64,000 bases of DNA from Mesorhizobium sp. B2-3-4 (GTDB taxonomy: Bacteria > Pseudomonadota > Alphaproteobacteria > Rhizobiales > Rhizobiaceae). Below, in pieces: positions 9,368 to 19,493 of the stretch. The stretch spans positions 62,001 through 126,000 of the forward strand of contig NZ_VFVY01000002.1 in assembly GCF_006442315.1 (NCBI RefSeq). Reading direction: 5' to 3'. The stretch's first letter is position 1; each line of letters begins with the position of its first letter. Made by a program: the position numbers and the translations under genes. Below the pieces are notes generated by a model. It saw nothing but the letters and a program-made list of their open reading frames with translations. It did not search any database and was not told the DNA's origin.

Positions 9368-10627
9368 TCAGAAAAACGTCTTCAGCGCGCCGACGATGTC
9401 ATAGGCGTCATCGACCAGGAACAGAATCTGCCATTTGTCGAAGGTTGTGCAGGGGTGCGATACGCCAAGTCCGATACGATCACCGACCTTGACCGGAACC
9501 GTTTCGGGGACGCGCATATAGGCGTGCTGGTCGTTGCTGGCGAAGATCTCGCAACCGCTCAGCTTTTGAGGCGCGGCGCCGTCGCGCGAGACGAGCAGGG
9601 GCACCGGCAGTCCGGAATCGGTTCCGAAGTCCCGCTTGCCGGCCGTCAGGATCGCCAGGCCGGGCTCCGGGCAAGACTGCACATGGGTCCAGACCTCCAG
9701 CGCGTTGATCAGACCTTCGTTCTCGCCCGTCGCGGCAAGGATGCGCTTTTGCTCGGCCTCGTAGACGCCGCTGTCATGACTGACATAGCAACCGCTGCGC
9801 GTCATTACCTGGGCGTCGGTGCCGGCGAGCCGGTCGAGAACGATGTCATAGAACGACGAGCCGCCCGCTGTCACGATCGGCGGCGCCCGCTCAAACAAGC
9901 CTTTGCTGGCGCATGTCTCGTAGAGGACGCCGATCTCCTCGACGAAGTCGGCCACCGCCTTCGCCGGGCCGCCATCCTTCGCCTTGATCAGCCCCTCGAA
10001 CGCCTCGACGCCGCAGAGCAGCAATTGCGGGGCGGCGTGAGCGGCGCGGGCCACCTCGAGTGCGGTTTCGTTGTCGCGGCATCCGGTCCGGCCTCCGCGA
10101 TAACCGCGCTCGACCAGCACTTGTATGGGCCGCGAGTTTGCTCCGGCGCGTCGGACCGCCTCGCTCGCCAGGCGCACGGCATCGAGGCTGTCGACCAGCA
10201 TGTAGAAGTCAAGCTCTGGCGAGGCATTCAGCTCGGCGACGAGAGCGTCCAGCTCCAACCGTCCGACAAGTTGGTTGGCAAGAACGATGCGGTCGATGCC
10301 GAACCGGCGGCAAACCTTGATTTGGTGCAGCGTTGCGACCGTGACGCCCCACGCGCCATCACGCAACTGCCGCTGCATGATCTGCGGGCACATCGTCGTC
10401 TTGACGTGCGGCGCGATGACCGCGTTTCGCTTGGCCAAGAAGCGTTGCATCCAGCGCGAATTGTGGTCGAGCGCCGCCTCCTTGATGACCGCCGCCGGCA
10501 GCGGCACGTCGCCGCGCAGCACGTTCCAGCCCATCGATGCTACCTGATCGAGGCGGACGGTGACACTTGGAGGAATACCCTTCGTCGTGTCGTCCAGGAC
10601 CAGGCCGTCAAGCTCGTGAAGGTTCAT
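9368..10627 (-). CDS. D-serine-dehydratase/D-threonine-aldolase-like PLP enzyme
   Basis: This PLP enzyme has an alanine-racemase-type N-terminal barrel and a D-serine-dehydratase-like C-terminal domain, 419 residues. K76 in the segment APHVKTTMCP is the expected PLP lysine. The HPC pair in GVSHPCTTFDKW fits the His-x-Cys zinc site of eukaryote-type D-serine dehydratases. The likely reaction is deamination of a D-amino acid to a keto acid and ammonia. An upstream frame extension exists to 10702, but the ATG at 10627 follows GGGAAATCAC and starts the conserved region. Placed next to the D-aminopeptidase, it would consume the released D-amino acid. Confidence 0.85.
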   Translation of the reverse strand: MNLHELDGLVLDDTTKGIPPSVTVRLDQVASMGWNVLRGDVPLPAAVIKEAALDHNSRWMQRFLAKRNAVIAPHVKTTMCPQIMQRQLRDGAWGVTVATLHQIKVCRRFGIDRIVLANQLVGRLELDALVAELNASPELDFYMLVDSLDAVRLASEAVRRAGANSRPIQVLVERGYRGGRTGCRDNETALEVARAAHAAPQLLLCGVEAFEGLIKAKDGGPAKAVADFVEEIGVLYETCASKGLFERAPPIVTAGGSSFYDIVLDRLAGTDAQVMTRSGCYVSHDSGVYEAEQKRILAATGENEGLINALEVWTHVQSCPEPGLAILTAGKRDFGTDSGLPVPLLVSRDGAAPQKLSGCEIFASNDQHAYMRVPETVPVKVGDRIGLGVSHPCTTFDKWQILFLVDDAYDIVGALKTFF

Positions 10628-10715
10628 GTGATTTCCCGATTCCTTGCCATCCGCCAAGGCCGCTTCAACGCGGCCGGCCTCGCTCTTACAGGGTGAGGAC
10701 ACCTTGCAGAAATCA

Positions 10716-10748
10716 TATAATAGTTTGATGATCAGAAAAGATTTTTCT
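10716..10748 (+). promoter_or_regulatory. AT-rich divergent promoter region with TATAAT and a 15-bp palindrome
   Basis: A perfect TATAAT lies at 10716-10721, about 56 bases before the M81 gene, and AGAAAAGATTTTTCT at 10734-10748 is an inverted repeat just after it. The position overlapping the likely transcription start suggests a repressor site. No convincing -35 box is visible. The gene at 10627 is transcribed in the opposite direction from the same gap. Confidence 0.35.
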
Positions 10749-10776
10749 TAAACGAAAGACAGGTTGGAGCCACGAA

Positions 10777-12240
10777 ATGCGCATCTTCATCGCGGGCATG
10801 GATACCGAGACCAACACGTTCGCGCCCATCCCTACCGGCTACCATAGTTTCGAGGAGATGGGCATCGCCCGGGGCGACGCCACGTCGAAGGCTCTTAACG
10901 AACCCTCCTGTCAGCTCTTCGTGTGGCGCCAGCGCGGCGAGGCCGACGGTCACGAGATCGTGGAAAGCCTCTGCGTGTGCGCTGAACCGGGAGGTATCAC
11001 CATCCGCCATGTCTATGAGCAGTTTCGGGACGAGATCCTGGCCGAACTCAAGGCGGCCATGCCTGTCGACTGCGTGCTGCTCGCCCTGCATGGCGCCTTC
11101 GTAGCTGAAGGCTATGACGATACGGAGGGCGATCTGCTTGCCCATGTCAGGGCGGTCGTCGGCCCGGACATTCCCGTCGGCGCCGAGCTCGATCTGCACT
11201 GCCATACGACCCGCAAGATGGTCGACAACGCCACCGCGATCGTCGCCTACAAGGAATACCCGCACACCGACATCATGGACCGCGCGGGCGAGCTCTACCG
11301 CATCATCGTTGATACTGTGGAAGGCAAGGTTCGCCCGGTGATGGCGCTCTACGATTGTCGCATGATCAGCACCTTCCGCGTGCAGGAGCAGCCGATGCGC
11401 GGCTTCGTCGACGGCATGATCGCCGCCGAGGCAGAACCCGGCGTTCTGTCCGTTTCCCTGGGGCACGGGTTCCCGCATGGCGACGTCGAGGATGTCGGCG
11501 CGCGCATGCTTGTCGTCACCGACAATGACAGGCCACTCGCTGAACGGACCGCCGAAAAGTTCGGCAAACAGCTTTTCGCATTGCGCAACCAGCTTATCCC
11601 GAAGTTCCTTGGCATTGACGAAGCGCTGGATATCGCGCTTGCCGAGCAGGAAGGACCAGTCGTGATAGCCGACGTATCCGACAATGCCGGTGGCGGCGCC
11701 CCCGGCGATTCCACCTATATTCTGCGCCGGCTTATCGAGCGCGGCATCGGGAACGTTGCCAGCGCCATGTACTGGGATCCGATCGCCTACCGCTTCTGCG
11801 CGGAGGCGGGCGTCGGCGGTACCCTCGCCTTGCGGGTTGGCGGCAAGTGCGGTGTGTTCTCGGGCATGCCGGTCGACCTTCGTGTGACGGTTAAGGGCCT
11901 CGGCCGCGGGTTGACGCAGCTTTTCGGCACCATGCCCTGGCCGCTCGGCGATGCGGCATGGGTCACCACCGATAGCGGTATCGACCTGATCATCAACACG
12001 GTGCGGACGCAGGTCTTCCATCCCGACTGCATGACCGCGCTGGGCCTCGATCCGGGCAAGCGGCGCATCGTCATCGTCAAGTCCAACTATCATTTCCAGG
12101 CCGGGTTCGCGCCGATCGCCAAGCGGATTTTGTTTTGCGCTCCGCCTGGCTCGACGCAGCCCAACTTCGCTTCGATCCCCTATACCAAGCTGAAGCGGCC
12201 TTACTGGCCGAAGGTCGAGAACCCCTTCGAGGCCGCCTGA
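10777..12240 (+). CDS. M81 family metallopeptidase, MlrC (microcystinase C) like
   Basis: This belongs to the MlrC/M81 family (DUF1485 plus MlrC C-terminal domain). The type member is a zinc enzyme that hydrolyses linearised microcystin and tetrapeptide fragments rich in D-residues. Family landmarks are DTETNTF at residues 9-15, ALHGAF near 106 and the metal-binding-like ELDLHCHTTRK region near 143-153. It is 487 residues and cytoplasmic (no signal). The ATG at 10777 follows GGTTGGAGCC. It converges on the second peptide importer, whose product is a plausible substrate source. In most genomes such proteins are of unknown substrate, so microcystin should not be assumed. Confidence 0.88.
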   Translation: MRIFIAGMDTETNTFAPIPTGYHSFEEMGIARGDATSKALNEPSCQLFVWRQRGEADGHEIVESLCVCAEPGGITIRHVYEQFRDEILAELKAAMPVDCVLLALHGAFVAEGYDDTEGDLLAHVRAVVGPDIPVGAELDLHCHTTRKMVDNATAIVAYKEYPHTDIMDRAGELYRIIVDTVEGKVRPVMALYDCRMISTFRVQEQPMRGFVDGMIAAEAEPGVLSVSLGHGFPHGDVEDVGARMLVVTDNDRPLAERTAEKFGKQLFALRNQLIPKFLGIDEALDIALAEQEGPVVIADVSDNAGGGAPGDSTYILRRLIERGIGNVASAMYWDPIAYRFCAEAGVGGTLALRVGGKCGVFSGMPVDLRVTVKGLGRGLTQLFGTMPWPLGDAAWVTTDSGIDLIINTVRTQVFHPDCMTALGLDPGKRRIVIVKSNYHFQAGFAPIAKRILFCAPPGSTQPNFASIPYTKLKRPYWPKVENPFEAA

Positions 12241-12251
12241 CCGCAGGCGGC
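12232..12251. terminator. Short hairpin between convergent genes
   Basis: GCCGCCT and AGGCGGC pair perfectly around six bases. The stem overlaps the stop of the M81 gene and precedes the convergent ATPase gene ending at 12266. No T-run is present, so termination is only suggested. Confidence 0.35.
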
Positions 12252-12265
12252 GAAGGAATGTTGGC

Positions 12266-13221
12266 TCAACCGGCGGGCTGAAGCGCGCCGGTCACAATGT
12301 GACAACGCACCGTGCGGGCGCCATCAACGGCCTTCAGCAGTTGCGGCCGTTCGCAGCCGGCGGTCGCCGAAGAGCAGCGCTCTCGGAAGTAGCAGCCTGT
12401 CGGCAGCTTGCGGTTGCTCGGCAGTTCGCCGGCGCGTGGCGCGGTCGTGGTCAGCGGTCGCTCGAAACTCGGCACGGCGTCGAGGAGCGTCCTGGTGTAG
12501 GGGTGCTGCGGCCTGTCCAGCACGTCCTGCGTGGGGCCGGCCTCCACGATCTGGCCGAGATACATGACCGTCACGCGATCGGCGACATGGCGAACCAGTG
12601 AGACATCGTGCGAGATCAGCGCGTAGGACAGCTTTCGCTCGGTCTGCAGCTTCAGCAACAGGTTGACGATCTGCGCCTGGACGGAGACGTCGAGCGCCGA
12701 TGTCGGCTCGTCCAGGACCAGAAGCTCGGGCTCGACGGCCAGTGCGCGTGCGATTGCGATGCGCTGGCGCTGGCCACCCGAGAATTCGTGCGCATAGCGG
12801 TCGATCTGCTCAGGCCGCAGGCCAACCGAAACGGCCAGCTCGGTCGCGCGTTCGATCAGCTGCGCGCGGGTATAGCCACCGCGTATGTGCAACGGCTCGG
12901 TGATCAGTCGCCACACCGGCAGGCGCGGATCGAGGGACGATTGAGGATCCTGGAAGATGATCTGGATATGGGCGTTGGATTGCGCGCGGTCGGTCCCCTT
13001 CAGCTGGATCGATCCGGCAGTGATCGGTGTCAGGCCGACGATGGCCTGGCCCAAGGTGGACTTTCCGCAGCCCGACTCTCCGACGATGCCCAGCGTCTCG
13101 CCTTCGGCCACCGACAACGAGACCCCGTTGACGGCATATACGTCGGCCCCACCGAACCAGCCGGAGGTGACGCGATAGCGCACCTCGACGTCTTCCAGTG
13201 CTAGAAGTGGCACGTCTGGAT

Positions 13222-13225
<4 letters not shown>
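12266..13225 (-). CDS. dppF: Peptide-type ABC importer ATPase, DppF type (second importer)
   Basis: This ATPase belongs to the second peptide importer. It has Walker A (GESGCGKST), signature (FSGGQRQR), Walker B ([12 protein letters not shown]) and the C-terminal oligopeptide/dipeptide domain with its cysteine-bearing CYFRERC segment. It is 319 residues. It overlaps the stop of the DppD-type gene by four bases and is the last gene of a five-gene minus-strand operon (17679 down to 12266). Confidence 0.93.
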
Positions 13226-14213
<988 letters not shown>

Positions 14214-14217
<4 letters not shown>

Positions 14218-15101
14218 CGTCCGCCGAGCCTCGGGTCGAGCATGTCACGCAGGCCATCGCCCAAAAGGTTGAAGCCCATCGCGCTTATCAGGATCGCAAG
14301 GCCCGGAAAGGTGATGTACCACCATTGGTCGAGGAAGTAGTTCCGGCCACTCGAGACCATCGAGCCCCACTCCGAGGTCGGCGGCTGTGCGCCGAGCCCG
14401 ATAAAGCTCAGCGCTGCGGCGGTCAGGATTGTGCCGCCAAGATCGAGCGTCGCCTGCACGATAATGGGTGACAGCGCATTGGGCAGGATGTGCCAGCGCA
14501 ACAGATAGGCCGGCGAAGCGCCGAAGCTGCGTGAAGCCTTCACATAGGTCCGGTTGCGCAGCGCCAGTGTCTGGCCGCGTGCCAGCCGCACATAGGCCGG
14601 CACGCGCACGACGGCCACGGCCAGCATGGCGTTGAACAGGCTGGGGCCGAGCGCGGCGGCCAGCGCCATTGCCAGGATCAGCGCCGGCAGCGCCAGGAAT
14701 ACATCCATCAGCCGCATGATCGCCGTGTCGACGATGCCGCCGATCACTCCCGACAGGCAACCTACGATCGAGCCGACCACGGTCGAGATGATAACGATGG
14801 CGAACGCGATGCCGCAGGAGGCGCGCGCGCCATAGAGAACGCGCGAGAACAGGTCGCGGCCTACCTCGTCGGTGCCGAAAAGATGCTGCAGGCTGGGCGC
14901 GGCGAGGCGCGCCGACAGCGAGATGCGGTCGGGCGGATAGGGCGCCAGAACCGGCGCGGCGACGATCACGATCAGCACGATCAAGGCAATGGCGGCGCCT
15001 ACCAGCGTAAGCGGGCTGCCCTTCACGCGATACCAGATGCGATTTAGGCCTTCGCGAGCCGCGGATGGGTGTCTGGCGGCGCCTGTCGCTTGAATGGCCA
15101 T
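14214..15101 (-). CDS. dppC: Peptide-type ABC transporter permease, DppC type (second importer)
   Basis: This inner-membrane subunit has the DppC N-terminal helix (VGAAIALIVLIVIVAAPVLA, about residues 36-55), the LFGTDEVGRDLFSRVLYGAR segment typical of this family and the HILPNALSPI ATPase contact loop. It is 295 residues. The ATG overlaps the stop of the preceding permease by one base. The N-terminal 30 residues are cytoplasmic and variable. Confidence 0.92.
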
Positions 15102-16117
15102 CAGCCGAGTTCCCGGATCTGTGGGTCGAGCACCATGTAGGTCAGGTCGACCGCCAGGTTTATCAGGACGTAGCCGAGCGACGCGACGACGGTGAAGCCC
15201 ATGATCGCCGGGAAATCCAGGGTCTGAATCGAGGATACGACATAGCTGCCCATTCCCGGCCAGGCGAAGATCGTCTCGGTCAGCACCGCTCCGTAGAGGA
15301 GGTCGCCAAAGGCGAGACCAAGCAAGGTCACCGACGGGATCAGTGCATTGGGCAGCGCGTGGCGCAGGATGATCGTTGAACGCGACAGCCCGTTGGCGCG
15401 TGCGGTACGTACATAGTCTTCCTGCAGCACGTCGAGCATCGAGGCCCTTATCTGGCGCGTGATGATGCCGAGGTTGGCGAACGCCAGGACGAAGGCCGGC
15501 AGCACGAGATGGTAGAGCGTTGACCGAAATGCCGCGAGGTCGCCGGCAACGAGAGAATCGATCAGGAAAAACCCGGTCATCCGGGGTGGCGCGGTTATGC
15601 CGAGATCAAGGCGCGCGCTGCCCGGCAGGATCGGGATCTTCACATAGAACACGATGATCAGCGCAAGGCCGAACCAGAACACGGGCATCGATATGCCCGC
15701 CACCGAGACAACGCGCGCCGCCTGGTCGACCGGGCCATCCTTGTATATGGCCGACAGAGCGCCAAGCGGCACGCCGATCAGGATCGCCATTAACAACGCC
15801 GTAATGCCAAGCTCGAGCGTGGCGGGCAGGAATAGCGCTATGTCGGTGGCCACCGGCCGCCTTGTTCTCAGGGAATTGCCGAGATCGCCCGAAAGCAACT
15901 GCTTGACGTAGATCACAAACTGCTGCGTGACCGGCTTGTCCAGTCCAAGCTCCTGGCGCACATGCGCCAGCGTTTCGGCGGAGGCCTTGTCTCCAGCAAT
16001 CATCTGTGCCGGATCGCCTGGAATCAGATGCGAAATGGTGAAGGTGACGATGGCAACGCCAGCGACCACGAAGACCAGCAGGACGAGACGCCGAAGGATG
16101 GTGGACAGCAATGACAT
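15101..16117 (-). CDS. dppB: Peptide-type ABC transporter permease, DppB type (second importer)
   Basis: This inner-membrane subunit has the DppB/OppB N-terminal helix (LRRLVLLVFVVAGVAIVTF), the GLDKPVTQQFVIYVKQLLSG periplasmic stretch that follows it, and the HALPNALIPSVTLLG contact loop. It is 338 residues. It begins 17 bases after the binding-protein stop with no hairpin between, unlike the other importers here. Confidence 0.92.
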   Translation of the reverse strand: MSLLSTILRRLVLLVFVVAGVAIVTFTISHLIPGDPAQMIAGDKASAETLAHVRQELGLDKPVTQQFVIYVKQLLSGDLGNSLRTRRPVATDIALFLPATLELGITALLMAILIGVPLGALSAIYKDGPVDQAARVVSVAGISMPVFWFGLALIIVFYVKIPILPGSARLDLGITAPPRMTGFFLIDSLVAGDLAAFRSTLYHLVLPAFVLAFANLGIITRQIRASMLDVLQEDYVRTARANGLSRSTIILRHALPNALIPSVTLLGLAFGDLLYGAVLTETIFAWPGMGSYVVSSIQTLDFPAIMGFTVVASLGYVLINLAVDLTYMVLDPQIRELG

Positions 16118-16134
16118 GCCTTCGGCGTCCGTTT

Positions 16135-17679
16135 CTATTCGGACTTCGACATTTCGGCGATGTTGTACACCTGAATCAACATCGGGTTGTAGACATAGCC
16201 CTTTACTGACGACCGCATGGCGAAGATGTCGTTCTTCTGGAACAGAAGGACGTATGGCGCATCCTCGTTGGTGATCTTCTGGGCGTCGATGTAGAGCTTC
16301 TCGCGCTCTTTCTGATCGACCGTCTGGAGCGCCTTGTTGATCAGGTCAGTGACCTTCGGGTTCTCGTAGAAAGCACGGTTTCCGGGGGCGCCCATCTTGG
16401 TCGGATCGAACCAGATGTTCATGAACATGAAGGGATCGGCAAAATCCGGTGTCCAAGCGCCGGTCGAGATGTCGTAATCGCCCTTGGCGACCAGCTCGCG
16501 CTTTGTTGTGTCGGCGACATTCTTCATGTCTAGAGTCACGCCGATCTCGGCGAGCGATGCCTGCAGCGCGAGGCCGACAGGCTCCCAGGCCGAGTCGGCC
16601 TGCGAGTAGGTGTAAGTGACATGCAGGTTTGAGACGCCGGCGTCGGCGAGCAACTGCTTGGCCTTGTCCAGATCGTAGGTGTACTGCATGCCTTGCGGGT
16701 CATGGCCCCACATGCCGTCCGGCACCGAGCCGCGCATCTGCTCGGCCTGGCCCTGCATGACGCCATCGACAAGCCCCTTGTAGTCGACCGCATAGGAGAT
16801 CGCCTGACGAACCTTCGGGTTGTCGAACGGCGCCTTCTTGTTGTTCAGATAAAGATAGACGACGTAAAGGCTGGGATTGCTCTCGATCGCCACCCCTGCA
16901 CTCGATTTCATGGCCTCGGCCTGGTCGACGGGAACCTGGTCAATCAAATCCGCGTCGCCGTTTTCCAGTTGCAACCGGCGCGACGACATTTCGCGCACGA
17001 TCTTGAAGATAACCTGCTTGAAGGCTGGAGCCTTGCCGGCAAAATGCGGGTTGGGTTCAAGCGTGATCTGCTGGTTGCGCTCCCAACTGGCGATCTTGAA
17101 GGCGCCGCTGCCGGCGCTGTGCTCAGCCAGCCAGGCGCGGGCATCGTCGCCGTTGACCGCGTGGTCCTGCGCCTTCGGGTTGACGATTGACCCGGCCGAT
17201 GTGGCAAGCGCCGAAAGGAAAGGCGCGAACGGGGCTGACAATTCGAACTTGACCGTCTGGGGATCGACGACAACGACGTCCTTGATGGTCGGGAACATGT
17301 CGCCGGGGCCGGCTGCCAGTTTCTTGACTCGGTCGAACGAATACTTGACTGCGGCGGCGTCGACCGGCGAGCCATCGTCGAACATATGGCCGGAAGCCAG
17401 CTTGAAGGTCCAACTGAGATTGTCCGGTGCAACGGTCCAGCTCTCGGCGAGCTCGGGGATCACCTCTGTTTTCGCACCGTCATACTTCACCAAACGCTCA
17501 TAGGCGGGGAAGATGAGAGTATAGCCGTTATTGCTGACCTCGACGCCGGGATCGGCAGTAGGCGGATCCTCCGCCTTGTCGATGACCAAAACATCCTTGG
17601 TGGTGGCCCAGCCGTGGCCGGTGATGGCGAAAGTAGCGAAGGCGGCGAATGCCGCGACTGTCGGCAGGCGACGGAACAT
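16135..17679 (-). CDS. Peptide-type ABC transporter substrate-binding protein (second importer)
   Basis: This periplasmic receptor of SBP family 5 has 514 residues, the typical size. The signal peptide begins MFRRLPTVAAFAAFATFAIT and probably ends at GWA near residue 25. Body features include the WTFKLASGHMFDDGSPV segment, characteristic of OppA/DppA-like receptors. The frame stays open upstream to 17745, but the ATG at 17679 follows GGGAG and gives a proper signal sequence. Two direct repeats of GCGATTTTTCG upstream, at 17773-17805, are a candidate operator for the XRE-cupin protein encoded just beyond. Confidence 0.92.
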   Translation of the reverse strand: MFRRLPTVAAFAAFATFAITGHGWATTKDVLVIDKAEDPPTADPGVEVSNNGYTLIFPAYERLVKYDGAKTEVIPELAESWTVAPDNLSWTFKLASGHMFDDGSPVDAAAVKYSFDRVKKLAAGPGDMFPTIKDVVVVDPQTVKFELSAPFAPFLSALATSAGSIVNPKAQDHAVNGDDARAWLAEHSAGSGAFKIASWERNQQITLEPNPHFAGKAPAFKQVIFKIVREMSSRRLQLENGDADLIDQVPVDQAEAMKSSAGVAIESNPSLYVVYLYLNNKKAPFDNPKVRQAISYAVDYKGLVDGVMQGQAEQMRGSVPDGMWGHDPQGMQYTYDLDKAKQLLADAGVSNLHVTYTYSQADSAWEPVGLALQASLAEIGVTLDMKNVADTTKRELVAKGDYDISTGAWTPDFADPFMFMNIWFDPTKMGAPGNRAFYENPKVTDLINKALQTVDQKEREKLYIDAQKITNEDAPYVLLFQKNDIFAMRSSVKGYVYNPMLIQVYNIAEMSKSE

Positions 17680-17772
17680 GACAGGCGCTCCCCTAGAGCT
17701 TTTCGTTGAACATCCCTGGCGTTTCGCCGGATGCCGTAGCCACACGCTAACATCCGCGACATGGATGGCAAG

Positions 17773-17805
17773 GCGATTTTTCGGATAGGAAAGCGATTTT
17801 TCGAA
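17773..17805. promoter_or_regulatory. Tandem operator candidate for the XRE-cupin regulator
   Basis: On the + strand GCGATTTTTCGGA (17773-17785) and GCGATTTTTCGAA (17793-17805) are direct repeats spaced exactly 20 bases, two helical turns, upstream of the second peptide importer. A third copy differing at one base lies upstream of the regulator gene at 18566-18578. Confidence 0.45.
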
Positions 17806-18465
17806 TTAGCCAAGAAGCATTTCGGTGCTCGCGGCCTCGCGCTCGTCGCCTTGGCTGACGGCACTGATCAATATTTGCTCGGACTGCCCGGAAGCGGCGG
17901 TGCAGATGCACAGGATACGCGCCGGCGCATCGCCGACGCTGATATAGGCGTGTCCCATGGTGGATTCGAAATAAACGGATTCTCCCGCCTTCAGCCGAAG
18001 CGCCTCATAGACATCGGTATGGAGTTCGACCTCTCCTTCGAGCACGTAGGTAAATTCCTGGCCTGGGTGCCGGACCAGCTCACCGAATGCGTCGATGCTT
18101 TCGCTCGTCACGGTGCCCAGCATCGGGATCATCTCTTTCCGTGAGAGCTCCGTGCAGAGAAATTTGTAGATGTAGTTCGGCGTCTCGACGATTCGACCGT
18201 CGTCGATCTTGCTTACCACCCGCGCACCGTGAGCAACGGGAGGTGCGCCTGCCTTCTTCGCCCCGAACAGTTCGGTGATATCCACCTTCATGCCCTGTGC
18301 CAGCTGCAGCAGCTTGTCGTATGTCAGCGACATCTGGTTGTTCTCGACCTTGGACAGGGTCGAAATAGCCAGCCCGGACATCTGGCTGACCTGTGTCAAC
18401 GTCAAACCACCTTCCCTGCGCAACGCCTTGAGGCATTCGCCGAGACTTGGCTTCGAATCGCTCAT
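17806..18465 (-). CDS. XRE-family regulator with C-terminal cupin domain
   Basis: This transcription regulator joins an N-terminal XRE helix-turn-helix (about residues 8-65; LTLTQVSQMSGLAISTLSKV) to a cupin sensor domain (about 110-185; FTYVLEGEVELHTDVYEALRL). It is 219 residues. Proteins of this layout often control amino-acid or amine catabolism and transport. The ATG at 18465 sits after AGGTGG; an upstream GTG-type extension to 18489 adds nothing conserved. It lies upstream of the second importer on the same strand, separated by a gap with tandem operator-like repeats, and carries a third copy in its own promoter, so autoregulation is likely. Confidence 0.88.
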   Translation of the reverse strand: MSDSKPSLGECLKALRREGGLTLTQVSQMSGLAISTLSKVENNQMSLTYDKLLQLAQGMKVDITELFGAKKAGAPPVAHGARVVSKIDDGRIVETPNYIYKFLCTELSRKEMIPMLGTVTSESIDAFGELVRHPGQEFTYVLEGEVELHTDVYEALRLKAGESVYFESTMGHAYISVGDAPARILCICTAASGQSEQILISAVSQGDEREAASTEMLLG

Positions 18466-18565
18466 GAACCACCTGAAATCGCCATGCACGGCACCTTAGA
18501 GACACGGTTCGCGAAAGTCGACGGCGGTGCGATGCCGCTTTACGATGAGCAATAATATTGATCGA

Positions 18566-18578
18566 TTCGAAAAAACGC
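18566..18578. promoter_or_regulatory. Third copy of the XRE-cupin motif, upstream of the regulator gene
   Basis: TTCGAAAAAACGC matches the reverse complement of the downstream site (TTCGAAAAATCGC) at 12 of 13 positions, about 101 bases before the regulator start. This supports a shared autoregulatory operator. Confidence 0.4.
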
Positions 18579-18635
18579 ATTTGCGGACAAGAGTGTGAGA
18601 GCCATCCGTGAACGGAAGCACGTTTGACTTGACGG

Positions 18636-18919
18636 CTACTGCTTTGCGACAGCCGCAATCGCCTCCACTGCTTTCGACACGAAAGCGTCCAGCCGTCCTG
18701 TCTCGTCTTCTGTCCTGAGATATCTGCACTGCTCATATGCTTCGGCTGTGGCTTTCGCAGGGTCAATCGAGCCGCTCTGGTGATCGAGAGCCACTGCAGC
18801 CGATGCGATCAAGCACGAGGCGTATCGATCCAAAGCGCTCTCCGCCGCTTGGGCCAATTGGGGTGCAAATAGAAGGAGAAACAGGCGGTCAAGCCAACTC
18901 GCATTTTGCACCTCCGGAC
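18636..18919 (-). CDS. Small hypothetical protein, possibly exported
   Basis: An open frame ends at 18636 and is open upstream to about 19001 with only TTG or GTG starts; the end given here follows a GTG near 18919 and is approximate. The product would have a hydrophobic stretch (RLFLLLFAPQLAQA) resembling a signal peptide, then about 80 polar residues with two cysteines (ASCLIASA and EQCRYL). I do not recognise a family. The isolated position, poor start and lack of neighbours on the same transcript make it a weak call. Confidence 0.3.
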
Positions 18920-19001
18920 TTGCGACTATTTTGGTCCTGCCGCTGATGAAGGTGGATCGCAAGACTGAAATCCTTGCAACAGAATATGACGGAACCGTCA
19001 A

Positions 19002-19493
19002 TCAGGACCGCGGTTCTAAGGCGAGGAGTTACGCCTGTTTACTCCCCAGTTTCCTATGACGTTCCGGGTTTGAAAGCGCGCCAATTTCAGTTTGATTGCA
19101 GTCCGGATTAGGCAGCAGCGCGCGATCGTAACAACGAGAATTGGCAGCGGAGGGATGCCGGCTCGCCTGATCGGCCAGGCGTTGGCGTGGGACCCTGTGG
19201 GCGCTGGCTGCAACGGCAACGCTTGGCCTGTGTTTTCAGGTGGTGAAGGGCATTGAATACGCCAAGGAAATTCACGAAGGGTTGGCGCCACTGCTCGGCC
19301 TGCCGTTCCAGCGGTCGCCGAGTGATTTCAGAGGCCAAGAGCTCACGGACGCCGCAGGTGCATCCGGCGCGGACTTGATAGCTTATGGCCCTCGAAACGA
19401 CATGGCGGCTTTGCGCCTCGGCCGTTAAAGCGGGCCTTGCTCGTCCTGAAGCGGCCGTTATCAACAACAACGCCAGCGTGTTGCGTACAAGAG
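19002..19493. other. Gap with no supported gene
   Basis: Short frames occur on both strands (for example ending at 19016 and 19108 on the minus strand and 19428 on the plus strand). None has a convincing start, domain or composition. No repeat ends or transposase fragments are recognisable. It may hold decayed sequence between the second importer region and the DUF1185/PucR cluster. Confidence 0.4.

Noticed and set aside
10732..12093. 453-residue minus-strand open frame opposite the M81 gene
   Set aside because: Antisense shadow; the plus-strand product has clear M81 family landmarks over the same bases.
18542..18560. Possible short promoter or Fnr-like box in an AT-rich patch before the XRE-cupin gene
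   Set aside because: ATAATATTGAT has no matching inverted half or -35 partner that I can defend.
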